A stretch of 44,210 nt of DNA from Porticoccaceae bacterium (GCA_029246925.1 JAQWMF010000032.1:1-44210); one strand, 5' to 3'. Counted from the stretch's first letter, positions 9,998-20,301 are shown. Notes: generated from the letters alone by a model not told the origin. Numbers and translations: made by a program.

Positions 9998-10615
9998 TTA
10001 AATTGCTGCGAAATCACCTGCACCCTGGCGCAATATAGCGGGCGTATCCTCAGTCATATCTACTACCGTGGTTGGCTCCATGCCGCAAAATCCGCCATCA
10101 ATCACAATATCTACCCGCGACCCTAAATGCTGATTGATTTCATAGGCATCAGTCATCGGGTATTCATCCTCTGGCATCATCAGAGTAACACTCATCATTG
10201 GTTCCTGCAGACTATCTAGCATTGCTTTTACTATTGGGCTCTCTGGTACTCGTATTCCAATGGTTTTTCGCTTGGGATGCATCAACCGACGTGGAACTTC
10301 TGAGGATGCCTTTAACACAAAAGTAAAAGGCCCTGGCGTTGTGGCCTTAAGAGCCCTAAAGGCTACATTATCAACCCGAGCGTAGGTTGCCAACTCTGAG
10401 AGATCTCGACAAATTAGGGTAAAGTTGTGATGTTTATCAAGACATCTTATGGCGCGAATACGATCCATGGCCTGCTTATCACCAATATGACAACCAAGCG
10501 CGTAAACTGAATCTGTGGGATATGCAATTACGCCGCCACGATGAATAATATCGACAACTGGATCAAGCAATCGTTGCTGTGGATTTTCAGGATGTATTGA
10601 AACAATTTCGCCCAT
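9998..10615 (-). CDS. yciO: L-threonylcarbamoyladenylate synthase / YciO-type YrdC-domain protein
   Basis: GGVIAYPTDSVYALGC, TPGPFTFVLKAS, KRKTIGIRVPESPI YrdC/YciO motifs. Confidence 0.85.
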   Translation of the reverse strand: MGEIVSIHPENPQQRLLDPVVDIIHRGGVIAYPTDSVYALGCHIGDKQAMDRIRAIRCLDKHHNFTLICRDLSELATYARVDNVAFRALKATTPGPFTFVLKASSEVPRRLMHPKRKTIGIRVPESPIVKAMLDSLQEPMMSVTLMMPEDEYPMTDAYEINQHLGSRVDIVIDGGFCGMEPTTVVDMTEDTPAILRQGAGDFAAI

Positions 10616-10748
10616 AATTATGAGGTTCTAACCAGTCAGTTAATTAACTATTGGATTATCTCATAGCCTGAGCTGAAAAACCTCCAGATAGATCAAAAAA
10701 CCCCTTACCTGTATAGTCTTTGAAATATTTTCCTTTTGGTTACCGCAA

Positions 10749-13700
10749 TTAAACGGCAGAATCCTTTACAGCCACCCCTGATTTTTTTACGCGACTATAT
10801 GAGGTTTTCAAAAACTGCTTACAAAAAACCTTAGCCTCAAGTGGTTGAGCGACTAAAAATCCCTGAAAACAATGGCAATTTAATTGGGTTAATATCTCCT
10901 TTTGAGCCTCTGTTTCAACACCTTCTGCAACGGTTTCAATATTTAGCTCTTTGGCGAGATTAACTATACTTTTGACTATAGCCTGATCCTCAGAATTGGT
11001 TTCAATACCCCCTGTAAATAATCGATCAATTTTTAAAACATCAACCGGTATCTCTTTTAGGTGATTAAGCGATGAAAAACCACTACCAAAGTCATCTAGG
11101 GCAATACTGACTCCAAGATTTCTTATTCTAAGAAGCTCTATACCAATTTTCTTAGTCTCACTGATAAGCGCATTTTCAGTTATTTCTAACTCCAATAAAC
11201 CCTTGGTCGCAGGATATTTTTGTATCATTGATGATACCTTGTTGTACAACGTATCCAATGTCGGACCACTGAGTGAAATATTGAGAGATAGGGTTAATTT
11301 ATATCCGCTCTTAAGCCATTTATTGAGCTGCTTTATTCCCTCCTCTAACACCCAGTCATTTATTTTAGATATTAAGCCAGAGGTTTCAGCAGTCTCAATA
11401 AATTCATTTGGCCCAATAACCCCTTTAACCGGGTGATTCCATCGTAAAAGTGCTTCAGCTCCCACAAGAGAACCCGTTTTAAATTCTATCTTGGGTTGAT
11501 AGAGTAACCTAAACTCATTCTGATCTAAGGCTTTGCGCAAATCTCTTTGCAACTCCAGTCGTGAACTGACTTCGGACGCCATGCCCGACTTATAGAAACA
11601 AAATCGATCACGATGCTTCTTTGCCTTAAACATGGCCGTATCTGCATGCTTTAATAGATCTGATATTTCTTTCCCATCAGTCGGAAATACCGAGACGCCT
11701 ATACTGGTAGTGACTAATATTTTGCGCCGTAAGAATACAAAGGGTTCTTTAAATGAATCGCATATCTGACCTGCGATCTCCTCTATCCCCTTAATTTTCT
11801 TAACGTTTTGCAAAATAATGGTAAATTCATCACCCCCGAGTCGCGCAATAAAATCCTGCCCTCTTAGGAAATTTCTTAGTCGATCTGCCACCGCCTTTAG
11901 TAGAAGATCTCCCACATCATGACCCATGGTATCGTTGACTACTTTAAAATGATCTAAATCCAAAAAAAGTACTGCGAACGTACTGTTTTCGATATTTGAC
12001 TGATCAATCATTAACTGTAAATGCTGCGTCAAATTGGTTCGATTCGGCAACCCAGTAAGGGAGTCGTGATAAGCCAGTTGCTTTATATTTCGCTCTGCCT
12101 TATTTGAAGCAATTAAATGATTGACACGCTTTTGAATTACCGATGTATTAACAGGCTTGTTAATAAAGTCAGTCGCTTCAACAGAAAATGCCATTGACAC
12201 AGCGTCCTCACTATCAGAAGCAGTGATAATAAGAACGGGGATATCTGCGCCAAATGGCATATTTCTGATGGTTTTACAAAGATCAAAGCCATTCAACCCA
12301 GGCATAATGGCATCCATTAAAATTAAGTCTGGCATACAACGATTACAAATTTCTAATGCTTCGGTTGCATTCCTTGCCTCATCAACCTCACAACCACTAT
12401 TTCTCAACGCTTCAGCTAACACCACTCTGGATGTACGATCATCATCTACAACCAAAACCAAATCCTTGCTTTCAAAGTGGTTAATCGATGTGTATTGCTT
12501 AGCAAGAGATTTTGTTTGCTTACTCAAATCTGAACTTAAAATGTCCGCTGCACTTTCAATTCTAAGAAGAATTTTTTGAATCTCTTGTAACTCTCCACGC
12601 CTAACCTGTTCCTCAAGCTGGCTACTGAGGCGAACCATTTGATCGGCGCCAAAATTTCTAGCAGCACCCTTTAATGTATGCGCGATATAGCATATTTCAC
12701 TTTCATTCTTTTGATTGATAGCAGAACGCAGATTTTGAATGTAGATTTCCATATCCAAACAAAAGTCTTTTATCACATTGGTTATGGAATTACCCACTGT
12801 ATTGACAAGCTGGTCTAGGGCTCGCGGATTATAACTCAGGTTATTCGCTGGAGTGTGATTTATGATCTTATGGCTCGAGGAGTCCATATCGTTGAGTGAG
12901 GATACTGCTCTGGCAATTGGGAAAAAGGTCCATCTGGATAACAGATCTCTCAAATGAACTAAGCTAAGAGGCTTTTTAATGAAATCACTCATTCCAGCTG
13001 ACATACAAAGCTCTCGATCTGTATCATTTGCTGCCATACCAATAATGGGCAGCTTTCCTGCATCCTGCTCTTCAAAACCTCTAATTTGACGGGTGGCTGC
13101 ATAGCCACTTAAAACTGGCATATTACAGTCCATCAGTACCAGATCAAAATCACCATAAACTACTTTTTCAACTGCCGCTTTACCGTTAGATGTAACCTGA
13201 TGCCGACAGTTTAGTCGCATCAACATTGCCTCTATCATTTGCTGATTAATTCGACTATCTTCAACAATAAGCACATTGATTCCATTTCCAGAATCCAAAT
13301 TAGCCAGCGTAGCAAGTTGCTTGGCATCAGATTGTGACGCTAACTGGTTAATTAAAATCTGCGTTAGAGATGTCGATAGGATAGGCTTTTCTAGCCGAGC
13401 AATCTGCAGACCATCCAGATGATAAGAGGAGAAATAAGGATTTGATAAAATCAGGGCAAAAGTATCGGAAAAAATAAGACTATCCTGTAATAAGCCAAAA
13501 AACTCCGCCAGAGGAATATCACCAAGATCCTCATCAACAATAACAGCGCTATATTTACTGGAATCTGATTCTGATACAATTTTCACCGCATCTTGACTAG
13601 AATCAGAGACTGTTACAACACCTCCTAGCGACCCTATATTATTCACCACACAATCTCTAATTAACGGTGATCGAGTAACTAATAAAAAATCTTGGTTTAA

Positions 13701-14501
13701 AAAGCCTTGCCTTTTTTTAATTGGCGTTTTAGTGGATACCAACTTTATTGGCAATTTAAGGACAAAATTACTCCCGCAGCCAAGGTCACTTGTTAACTCT
13801 ACTCGGCCTTTCATTATTCTAGCGAGTTCCTGAGCGATGGTTAGCCCCAAACCCAGACCCTGATATATTTTATCGAGGGTTGGATCAACCTGAAAAAAGG
13901 GCCTAAAAATTTTCTGATGATTCGTTTTAGCTATACCAATACCCCGATCTTTGACGGCAACATAAATGGTATCCGCTTCAGAATTTAGCTTTACATAAAT
14001 TGAAACCTCGCCGAAGTGGGTAAATTTAATCGCGTTATCTAAAAGCTGATACACTATTTGCTGAAGCTTTCTTGAATCTGTTAAGAAAACTGCGGGAAAA
14101 TCTTTGGGTAAAACGTAACCTAAATTAATGGATTTTTTGAGCGCTTTTTCAGCTAACTGTTCAATCACCTCATCTAAAATTTCTGCTAGGTGGCAATCCT
14201 GTTCAACCAGCTTTATTTGTCCGGCTTTGATTTCAAAATACGTTAGTACTGAATCAACCAAATTCATCAGCGATCGCCCAGATGAGCAGGCAACTTCTAG
14301 ATATTCTTTCTGCTTAAGTGACATTTCAGTCGTTAACAATAAATCTAGCATACCCAGCATTGTGCTAAGGGGCGCTTTGAACTCACTTGCTAGAACCTCT
14401 GAAAAGCCATCATCATAGACCTCATTATGGCTTGGGTTATTCACCATACACTCAGCGTCAGAGTTATTTGATGGCGGCTTGATGGTTAGCATAACAACCA
14501 C
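10749..14501 (-). CDS. multidomain hybrid signalling protein: degenerate HisKA-HATPase-(pseudoREC)-REC-HPt-REC-GGDEF-EAL
   Basis: HATPase QLLDNAIKFT/DRGIGI/GLGLGLTIA; REC LIVEDSRINQQM...LMDCNMP; HPt IAHTLKGAARNFGA; REC VVDDDRTSR...LMDAIMP; RLGGDEF; EALLRW/DDFGSGFSSL/VAEGVET. Confidence 0.93.
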   Translation of the reverse strand: MVVMLTIKPPSNNSDAECMVNNPSHNEVYDDGFSEVLASEFKAPLSTMLGMLDLLLTTEMSLKQKEYLEVACSSGRSLMNLVDSVLTYFEIKAGQIKLVEQDCHLAEILDEVIEQLAEKALKKSINLGYVLPKDFPAVFLTDSRKLQQIVYQLLDNAIKFTHFGEVSIYVKLNSEADTIYVAVKDRGIGIAKTNHQKIFRPFFQVDPTLDKIYQGLGLGLTIAQELARIMKGRVELTSDLGCGSNFVLKLPIKLVSTKTPIKKRQGFLNQDFLLVTRSPLIRDCVVNNIGSLGGVVTVSDSSQDAVKIVSESDSSKYSAVIVDEDLGDIPLAEFFGLLQDSLIFSDTFALILSNPYFSSYHLDGLQIARLEKPILSTSLTQILINQLASQSDAKQLATLANLDSGNGINVLIVEDSRINQQMIEAMLMRLNCRHQVTSNGKAAVEKVVYGDFDLVLMDCNMPVLSGYAATRQIRGFEEQDAGKLPIIGMAANDTDRELCMSAGMSDFIKKPLSLVHLRDLLSRWTFFPIARAVSSLNDMDSSSHKIINHTPANNLSYNPRALDQLVNTVGNSITNVIKDFCLDMEIYIQNLRSAINQKNESEICYIAHTLKGAARNFGADQMVRLSSQLEEQVRRGELQEIQKILLRIESAADILSSDLSKQTKSLAKQYTSINHFESKDLVLVVDDDRTSRVVLAEALRNSGCEVDEARNATEALEICNRCMPDLILMDAIMPGLNGFDLCKTIRNMPFGADIPVLIITASDSEDAVSMAFSVEATDFINKPVNTSVIQKRVNHLIASNKAERNIKQLAYHDSLTGLPNRTNLTQHLQLMIDQSNIENSTFAVLFLDLDHFKVVNDTMGHDVGDLLLKAVADRLRNFLRGQDFIARLGGDEFTIILQNVKKIKGIEEIAGQICDSFKEPFVFLRRKILVTTSIGVSVFPTDGKEISDLLKHADTAMFKAKKHRDRFCFYKSGMASEVSSRLELQRDLRKALDQNEFRLLYQPKIEFKTGSLVGAEALLRWNHPVKGVIGPNEFIETAETSGLISKINDWVLEEGIKQLNKWLKSGYKLTLSLNISLSGPTLDTLYNKVSSMIQKYPATKGLLELEITENALISETKKIGIELLRIRNLGVSIALDDFGSGFSSLNHLKEIPVDVLKIDRLFTGGIETNSEDQAIVKSIVNLAKELNIETVAEGVETEAQKEILTQLNCHCFQGFLVAQPLEAKVFCKQFLKTSYSRVKKSGVAVKDSAV

Positions 14502-14771
14502 CTCTTATAACTATAATCAACCGACCTTAAACGACTCACCTTGCTTAGTTTCAACATAGCTAGTTCTCCATATAAGTTACTCGTTTATATAGAGGTAGAA
14601 CAACTAACCTATAATTTCAATGTAATTTCGTATATTTTTTTTGGTTTTGCGACACAGTTCACATTATTTGTCGCTGAAAATTAGAAAAACTGCTTTGAAT
14701 TAGGAAAATCTCCTATCCAACAGTTACAATGACCAGCTGAATAAACGCCAAATCCTTAAATTGTATCCCCT

Positions 14772-15494
14772 ATGACAAACCAGCAACCCGAAGTAGCCAG
14801 CGACGGTTCAACAGAAAAACAAGAAAGTCTTCTGTTCAATTTACTGTGCAACATTATTTTGCCCACACTCATACTTACAAAGCTAAGCGGTGAAAATTAT
14901 CTAGGCATCAAGTTAGCCATTATCGTAGCCTTGGCATTTCCTCTTATTTACGGGTTGCATGACTTTATTTCTAGAGGAAAGCTTAATTTTTTCTCCGGTT
15001 TAGGCGTTATTAGCGTGTCCCTAACTGGCGGTATTAGCCTTTTTGAAATGGATGCTATCTATATAGCTATCAAGGAAGCCTCCATACCTGGGGTTCTCGG
15101 CATCGCTACGCTTTTGTCACTAAAGACTTCCCAACCGCTAATTCACACCTTAATTCTTAATGATAAGGTGTTTGATGTCAGCAGGATTAATCAAGCATTA
15201 GATGACAATGGCTGTCAGTCTGAATTTGATCAACTGCTCATTAATGCCTCATGGATTCTAGCCGGCTCCTTTTTTCTTTCATCTCTGCTAAATTATTTAT
15301 TAGCGGTTATTATTTTGACTGCTGAGCCTGGGACAGTTTCGTTTAATGAGCAGTTGGGCAAAATGACTGCTCTTAGCTTTCCGGTCATTGCCCTTCCAGC
15401 AATGGCAGTGATGATGGGCAATATATTTTATCTCTTTAGGGGTATCAAAAAGTTAACTGGCTTAGATCTTGAAACAATTGTTAAGCAGCGATAA
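14772..15494 (+). CDS. multi-pass inner membrane protein, VC0807-family-like
   Basis: Several hydrophobic segments; NLLCNIILPTLIL...LAIIVALAFPLIYGLHDF resembles VC0807-type proteins (recollection, not searched). Confidence 0.6.
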   Translation: MTNQQPEVASDGSTEKQESLLFNLLCNIILPTLILTKLSGENYLGIKLAIIVALAFPLIYGLHDFISRGKLNFFSGLGVISVSLTGGISLFEMDAIYIAIKEASIPGVLGIATLLSLKTSQPLIHTLILNDKVFDVSRINQALDDNGCQSEFDQLLINASWILAGSFFLSSLLNYLLAVIILTAEPGTVSFNEQLGKMTALSFPVIALPAMAVMMGNIFYLFRGIKKLTGLDLETIVKQR

Positions 15495-15527
15495 TTTAAA
15501 CGACGAATTAAACAGGAAAGATTTTTT

Positions 15528-15827
15528 ATGTGGTATGCAATTATAAGTGAAGACGTTGAAAACAGCTTAGAGAAGCGCAAAAAGGCAAGACCAGCCCATT
15601 TGGAACGACTTCATAAATTATGCAATGATGGCCGTTTGCTCATTGCAGGGCCTCACCCAACGATTGACAGCGAAGATCCCGGCTCTGCTGGGTTCTCTGG
15701 CAGCCTTGTAGTGGCTGAATTTGATTGCCTAAAATCGGCTGAAGATTGGGCTGCAAAGGATCCCTATATGATTGCAGGCGTTTACACCAATGTTACTATT
15801 AAGCCGTTTAAGAAAGTTTTACCCTAG
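15528..15827 (+). CDS. YciI family protein
   Basis: MWYAIISEDVENSLEKRKKARPAHLERLHKLCNDGRLLIAGPHP...DPYMIAGVY. Confidence 0.9.
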   Translation: MWYAIISEDVENSLEKRKKARPAHLERLHKLCNDGRLLIAGPHPTIDSEDPGSAGFSGSLVVAEFDCLKSAEDWAAKDPYMIAGVYTNVTIKPFKKVLP

Positions 15828-15900
15828 ATCAAATTTTCTGTTTAAAGTTATTAATCACCTTGAATTAAAGGTATGATCACTATCAATTATTTCGGCCTAA

Positions 15901-16620
15901 ATGGTAATATTTTCAATGAGCTATATTAAATTAAGTATTCTGTCAGCGTTTGTTCTTTTTTCTGAATTTGCTTTTTCAGAAACACCTAACGCTGCTGAAG
16001 AACTATCTGTAGATTCTGAAATTGGTTTTATTTCAGATGAATTCTATGTCCCCCTGAGAAGCTCGCCCTGCTCTACCTGTAAGATCGTTCATAAGGGTCT
16101 TAAGAGCGGAACCCAGCTTTATGTCTATGAGCACGAAGAAGATTGGAGTCTAGTAGCAACCGAAAGCGGTTATCGCGGCTGGATCAGACGCCAACATTTA
16201 ACCGAAAACAAAATTGCACGTTCAATTTTGACAGAAAACACCCATGAAATAGAGCGGCTAGGCAGTGAAAACCGTAGGCTTGAATTAGATATGCAAAATT
16301 CTTTCGAATTAGCAGAAAGTCTGCGTGCGCAGATTGCAAATATTGAAAGCGATCGAAAAAAACTGTCTAAGGAATTGACTGATATTAAATTAGTTTCATC
16401 TAAAGAGATCGCGCTGAATGAGCAGAACCAGTTATTGGTAACACACAATCATATGCTTCAGGAATCACGCGATGTACTTAGTGCTAATGTTGATGATCTA
16501 CAAAATAATACAAGAAATCAGTCGTTTCTCTATGGCGGTTTTTTGGTCTTTTTAGGCGCTATTTTAGCGGCAATTATTCCTCGTGTTCGCGGTAGAAAAC
16601 GTCTTTCAGAATGGCATTAA
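15901..16620 (+). CDS. TIGR04211-type SH3 domain protein (YgiM-like)
   Basis: Signal peptide, bacterial SH3 (EFYVPLRSSPCSTCKIVHKGLKSGTQL...GWIRRQHL), coiled coil, C-terminal TM. Confidence 0.85.
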   Translation: MVIFSMSYIKLSILSAFVLFSEFAFSETPNAAEELSVDSEIGFISDEFYVPLRSSPCSTCKIVHKGLKSGTQLYVYEHEEDWSLVATESGYRGWIRRQHLTENKIARSILTENTHEIERLGSENRRLELDMQNSFELAESLRAQIANIESDRKKLSKELTDIKLVSSKEIALNEQNQLLVTHNHMLQESRDVLSANVDDLQNNTRNQSFLYGGFLVFLGAILAAIIPRVRGRKRLSEWH

Positions 16621-16639
16621 TAGGCTTAGGAATCTAGTT

Positions 16640-17275
16640 ATGTATAAATTATTTCAATGTGTGGTCTTCATCGCTGCGCTTGCTATTAGCTGCCTGTGCT
16701 TTGCACAGACAAACGCTCCTCAGGTTTCGTTGCAAACTAATGTCGGGGAAATTGTTATTGAGCTTAACCCAGAGGCTGCTCCGGTGAGTGTTGAGAATTT
16801 TATAGCCTATGTAAATGAAAGATTTTACGATGGCATTGTATTTCACCGCGTCATTAAAGATTTTATGATTCAAGCGGGTGGCCATAGATTTGATATGACG
16901 CCAAAGCCGCCCAGTAGACCTGCTATTGTTAATGAATCTAACAATGGTCTTAAAAATCTTAAATATTCAGTAGCCATGGCTCGCACCCGTATTCCCGACA
17001 GTGCAACCAGCCAATTCTTTATCAACCATAAAACCAACGCGTTTTTAGATGGCCAAGAAGGTCGTCCCGGTTATGCGGTATTTGGCAAGGTTGTTGAGGG
17101 AATGGATGTTGTAGACAACATTGCTACCACTAAAACTAAAAATCTTGAACGCTATGGTAATGTACCAATTGAAACCATTAGCATTATTAAAGCGCGTGTT
17201 TTAAAGCCAAAACCGGTAAAGCCAGTCATTAAAGACAGCGTCAAAACTGCACAACAAAATACACCAAAGAAATAA
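16640..17275 (+). CDS. periplasmic cyclophilin-type peptidyl-prolyl isomerase
   Basis: Signal peptide from ATG 16640; VFHRVIKDFMIQAGG, SATSQFFINHKTNAFLD. ORF-track start at 16583 overlaps the upstream gene. Confidence 0.92.
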   Translation: MYKLFQCVVFIAALAISCLCFAQTNAPQVSLQTNVGEIVIELNPEAAPVSVENFIAYVNERFYDGIVFHRVIKDFMIQAGGHRFDMTPKPPSRPAIVNESNNGLKNLKYSVAMARTRIPDSATSQFFINHKTNAFLDGQEGRPGYAVFGKVVEGMDVVDNIATTKTKNLERYGNVPIETISIIKARVLKPKPVKPVIKDSVKTAQQNTPKK

Positions 17276-17287
17276 TTTAGGCTCTCA

Positions 17288-18034
17288 ATGACCGCACTGA
17301 GTATAAATCTTAATAAGATCGCCCTGATTCGCAATTCTCGAGAGGGGAATTATCCTAATATTCTCGATTTTGCAGAGACCTGTATCGACTGCGGTGTTGA
17401 TGGGATTACTGTTCACCCTCGACCTGATCAGCGGCATATAAGACCAGATGATGTTCGCCAATTAGCCACGCTAGTTGCCCCTCTAGATGAGGTGGAATTT
17501 AATATTGAGGGCAATCCATTGGCTGATGCCTGCGGTGATTACCCCGGTTTAGTTTTGCTAGTTGAGGAAACCCTGCCAGATCAGTGCACATTAGTGCCAG
17601 ACTCAGATAGCCAGCTCACCTCCGACCATGGTTTTGACCTTAATAAACAGGGCGAGCAACTTACTCCGATCATCAATAAGATAAAATCTATGGGCGTTAG
17701 AGTGAGTCTGTTTATGGACCCCGATTTAGATCAGATTAAACGGGCCTCAGAAGTGGGAGCAGACCGCATTGAGTTATATACAGGCCCCTTTGCAGCAGCT
17801 TGGGGATCTGAGCATCAAGATAGTTACTTTGAACAGCATTTACTGGCAGCTCAATTAGCCACTTCGCTTGGCTTGGGTGTTAATGCTGGGCATGATTTAA
17901 ATCTTAAAAATCTTGGCCAATATGCCAGTATTCCAGATCTTTTAGAAGTGTCGATTGGTCATGCCTTTACGGTTGACTCCTTAAACATGGGAATGATTCC
18001 TGCGTTGCGAGCCTACCAAGCGTTGCTGGCATAA
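17288..18034 (+). CDS. pdxJ: pyridoxine 5'-phosphate synthase
   Basis: LSINLNKIALIRNSR...GVDGITVHPRPDQRHIRPDDV; LGVNAGHDLNL; EVSIGHAF. Confidence 0.95.
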   Translation: MTALSINLNKIALIRNSREGNYPNILDFAETCIDCGVDGITVHPRPDQRHIRPDDVRQLATLVAPLDEVEFNIEGNPLADACGDYPGLVLLVEETLPDQCTLVPDSDSQLTSDHGFDLNKQGEQLTPIINKIKSMGVRVSLFMDPDLDQIKRASEVGADRIELYTGPFAAAWGSEHQDSYFEQHLLAAQLATSLGLGVNAGHDLNLKNLGQYASIPDLLEVSIGHAFTVDSLNMGMIPALRAYQALLA

Positions 18035-18041
18035 AATTTCT

Positions 18042-18854
18042 ATGAGTGGAAAATCCGGTAATTCGAATACCCAACATGGCGAAGATCGCGCTGAATATCT
18101 GGCGCGCAAAAAGTTTTTCGACCATATGATCACTATTTACGGTCGCAACCCTGTTGTTGAGGCTTTAAGAGATCCTGGACTGCAAATTTATAGACTGCAT
18201 CTGGCTAAATCTAATCGCGATAGTTCTGTTGTGAGAGAGCTTAAAGATTTGGCCGCTAAGCGCAATATTGAAGTGGCCTTGCATAGCCGAGAACAGCTTT
18301 CTAGAATTTCTCGCAATAGCAAACAGGATCAGGGGGTTGCCTGTGATATTTACTGTCCAGGCTTTCAGCCTTATCAGGAATGTCTGGATAATCTAGAACG
18401 GCCATCTAATAGTAAAAATATTTCTATTATTGCTTTGGACTCTGTTACCAACCCACAAAATCTAGGCATGATCATTCGCAGCGTGACTGCCAGCCCTGCC
18501 TATGGCCTGCTACTTCCCTCTAAGGGCAGCGCGGCTATTTCACCACTGGTTATTAAGGCTAGCGCTGGAACGGCGTTTAAAGGCAATATACTGTCCTGTA
18601 CCGATTTAGAACAATCACTCAAAGAGTTTCAAAAGCGTGGCTTTAAACTCTGTACATTGACCTCTCATAATGCCACGCCAATAACAGACTTTAATCCAAA
18701 TGAACCCACCATTTTTATTCTTGGCAATGAAACCCATGGTGTCAGTCAACGTATTATGGATATGAGTGATTACCGTATTAGCATACCTATGGCGAATGGG
18801 GTTGAATCTCTTAATGTTGCAGTAACTGCAGCACTGGTAGCATTTAATCTTTAA
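18042..18854 (+). CDS. TrmH/SpoU-family RNA methyltransferase
   Basis: YGRNPVVEALRD; LDSVTNPQNLGMIIRSV; LGNETHGVSQ; SIPMANGVESLNVAVTAALV. Confidence 0.92.
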   Translation: MSGKSGNSNTQHGEDRAEYLARKKFFDHMITIYGRNPVVEALRDPGLQIYRLHLAKSNRDSSVVRELKDLAAKRNIEVALHSREQLSRISRNSKQDQGVACDIYCPGFQPYQECLDNLERPSNSKNISIIALDSVTNPQNLGMIIRSVTASPAYGLLLPSKGSAAISPLVIKASAGTAFKGNILSCTDLEQSLKEFQKRGFKLCTLTSHNATPITDFNPNEPTIFILGNETHGVSQRIMDMSDYRISIPMANGVESLNVAVTAALVAFNL

Positions 18855-20082
18855 CTGAGCGCGCACTCTTTACATGCCACAGTGGCGATCGGAGTGCTGT
18901 CACTATGGATAGTGCTAGGGTAACCCAAGCTATAGCAAAAAATGCATCTCTCAATCCGATCCATTCAACGGTTAATCCACAGATCAACGCACCTAATGGC
19001 GCACCTCCATAGAGGCATAACTGATAGATAGAGACTGCTCTTGAGCGCATATTATCTGGCACTTCATTGTGAAGAATCGTTCGCCCCAAAGTCATTGATA
19101 ACCCTGTGAAAACACCCCAAATATAGATCAATGGAAACAGTAGCCACAATGAGGGTTTTAGAGCGACTAAAGCAACCAAAGTCCCGCGAGCTAAAAAACT
19201 CAATACCATTAATCGTCCAGATTTGAAAAACATATTAGCCAGATTCATTACCCCTAAATTGACGCTGATAATCCCTAGAGTAAAGGCAATCTGTAATCCA
19301 GCATAGAGTGTGGCTCCGCCACCATAGAGCTGCTTAGCAATGAGTGGCACACCCACCAGATAGACACCAAAAGCGAGAAAACCTGTAGCAAAAACAATAA
19401 GGATTAAATGAAGCAAACTTTTGTTATGTCTAAAAAGCACCAAACCTTCTTTTAATTCAGTAATAAGATTTTTTAACGAGGTTGGTGGTTTTGGCGGTTG
19501 TTTTGCCTCTACCTCTGGAACTAAAGGATGACTGCGCCTGATAAATATCGAACTTAAAAGAAATACCAGCAATTGGAAACACAGCAAGTGTAGAGGATCG
19601 ACAATATCTAACTGCCCGGCAACGATAAAACCAGCTCCCTGCGCTATAAACTGAACCACCATAACCTTTGCCACTGCTTGGTGCATAATTTCTGGTGCGG
19701 CATAGCCCAGAAGGCTCTCTCTGGCAGGCTGAACGAAGGCTGTAATAGTGCCAAATAATGTACCAAAAATAACTAACTGCAGAAAGCTAACGCTTCCCAG
19801 CCAAAAGAAGACAGACAAACCACCCACTGGAATAAAATAAAGTAAATACAGTACAGATAGCCAACGTCCCCTATGTAGTCGGTCGGAAACTACACCACCA
19901 AGAAGAACAAATAGCAGACTTGGCAGTAACACCGCTAACTGGGCTAATCCTAGATGACTGGGAGAAAGTTCCAAAACTCCAACCACCAGCCAGGGGTAGA
20001 GTACTTTTTGAAGCCCCATACCAAGATTGCTAAGACCAATGGTTACCAAAAAATACCGGAAGGAAAACGATTGAATCGACAC
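18844..20082 (-). CDS. MFS transporter
   Basis: About 12 hydrophobic helices, GGVVSDRLHRGRWL loop motif, PARESLLGYAAP. Confidence 0.85.
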   Translation of the reverse strand: MSIQSFSFRYFLVTIGLSNLGMGLQKVLYPWLVVGVLELSPSHLGLAQLAVLLPSLLFVLLGGVVSDRLHRGRWLSVLYLLYFIPVGGLSVFFWLGSVSFLQLVIFGTLFGTITAFVQPARESLLGYAAPEIMHQAVAKVMVVQFIAQGAGFIVAGQLDIVDPLHLLCFQLLVFLLSSIFIRRSHPLVPEVEAKQPPKPPTSLKNLITELKEGLVLFRHNKSLLHLILIVFATGFLAFGVYLVGVPLIAKQLYGGGATLYAGLQIAFTLGIISVNLGVMNLANMFFKSGRLMVLSFLARGTLVALVALKPSLWLLFPLIYIWGVFTGLSMTLGRTILHNEVPDNMRSRAVSIYQLCLYGGAPLGALICGLTVEWIGLRDAFFAIAWVTLALSIVTALRSPLWHVKSARSVKD

Positions 20083-20301
20083 TTATTTACGTCGTCCGCG
20101 GATTCTTGACACCGCCCAACCAAGCAACGAAGTAGGAATAAATATGATAAGCAGCCCCGCTAAGATATAAACAAAATTTTGCATAATGGTAGCTACTGAA
20201 AGCGGGTAGTTTTTGATCATTATCAGCAAAAAAAGTGCGCAAGCCAACATAGAGATAATCCAAGTCGAGCGCATTTTAATTAGACTTTTTGGCTTGGTCA
20301 T
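20083..20301 (-). CDS. small two-TM hypothetical membrane protein
   Basis: Two hydrophobic segments, basic C-terminus, adjacent to MFS and ligA. Confidence 0.55.
   Translation of the reverse strand: MTKPKSLIKMRSTWIISMLACALFLLIMIKNYPLSVATIMQNFVYILAGLLIIFIPTSLLGWAVSRIRGRRK

Noticed and set aside
18844-18854. 11-bp convergent overlap of trmH-family and MFS gene ends
   Set aside because: Real but common in compact bacterial genomes; no special significance.
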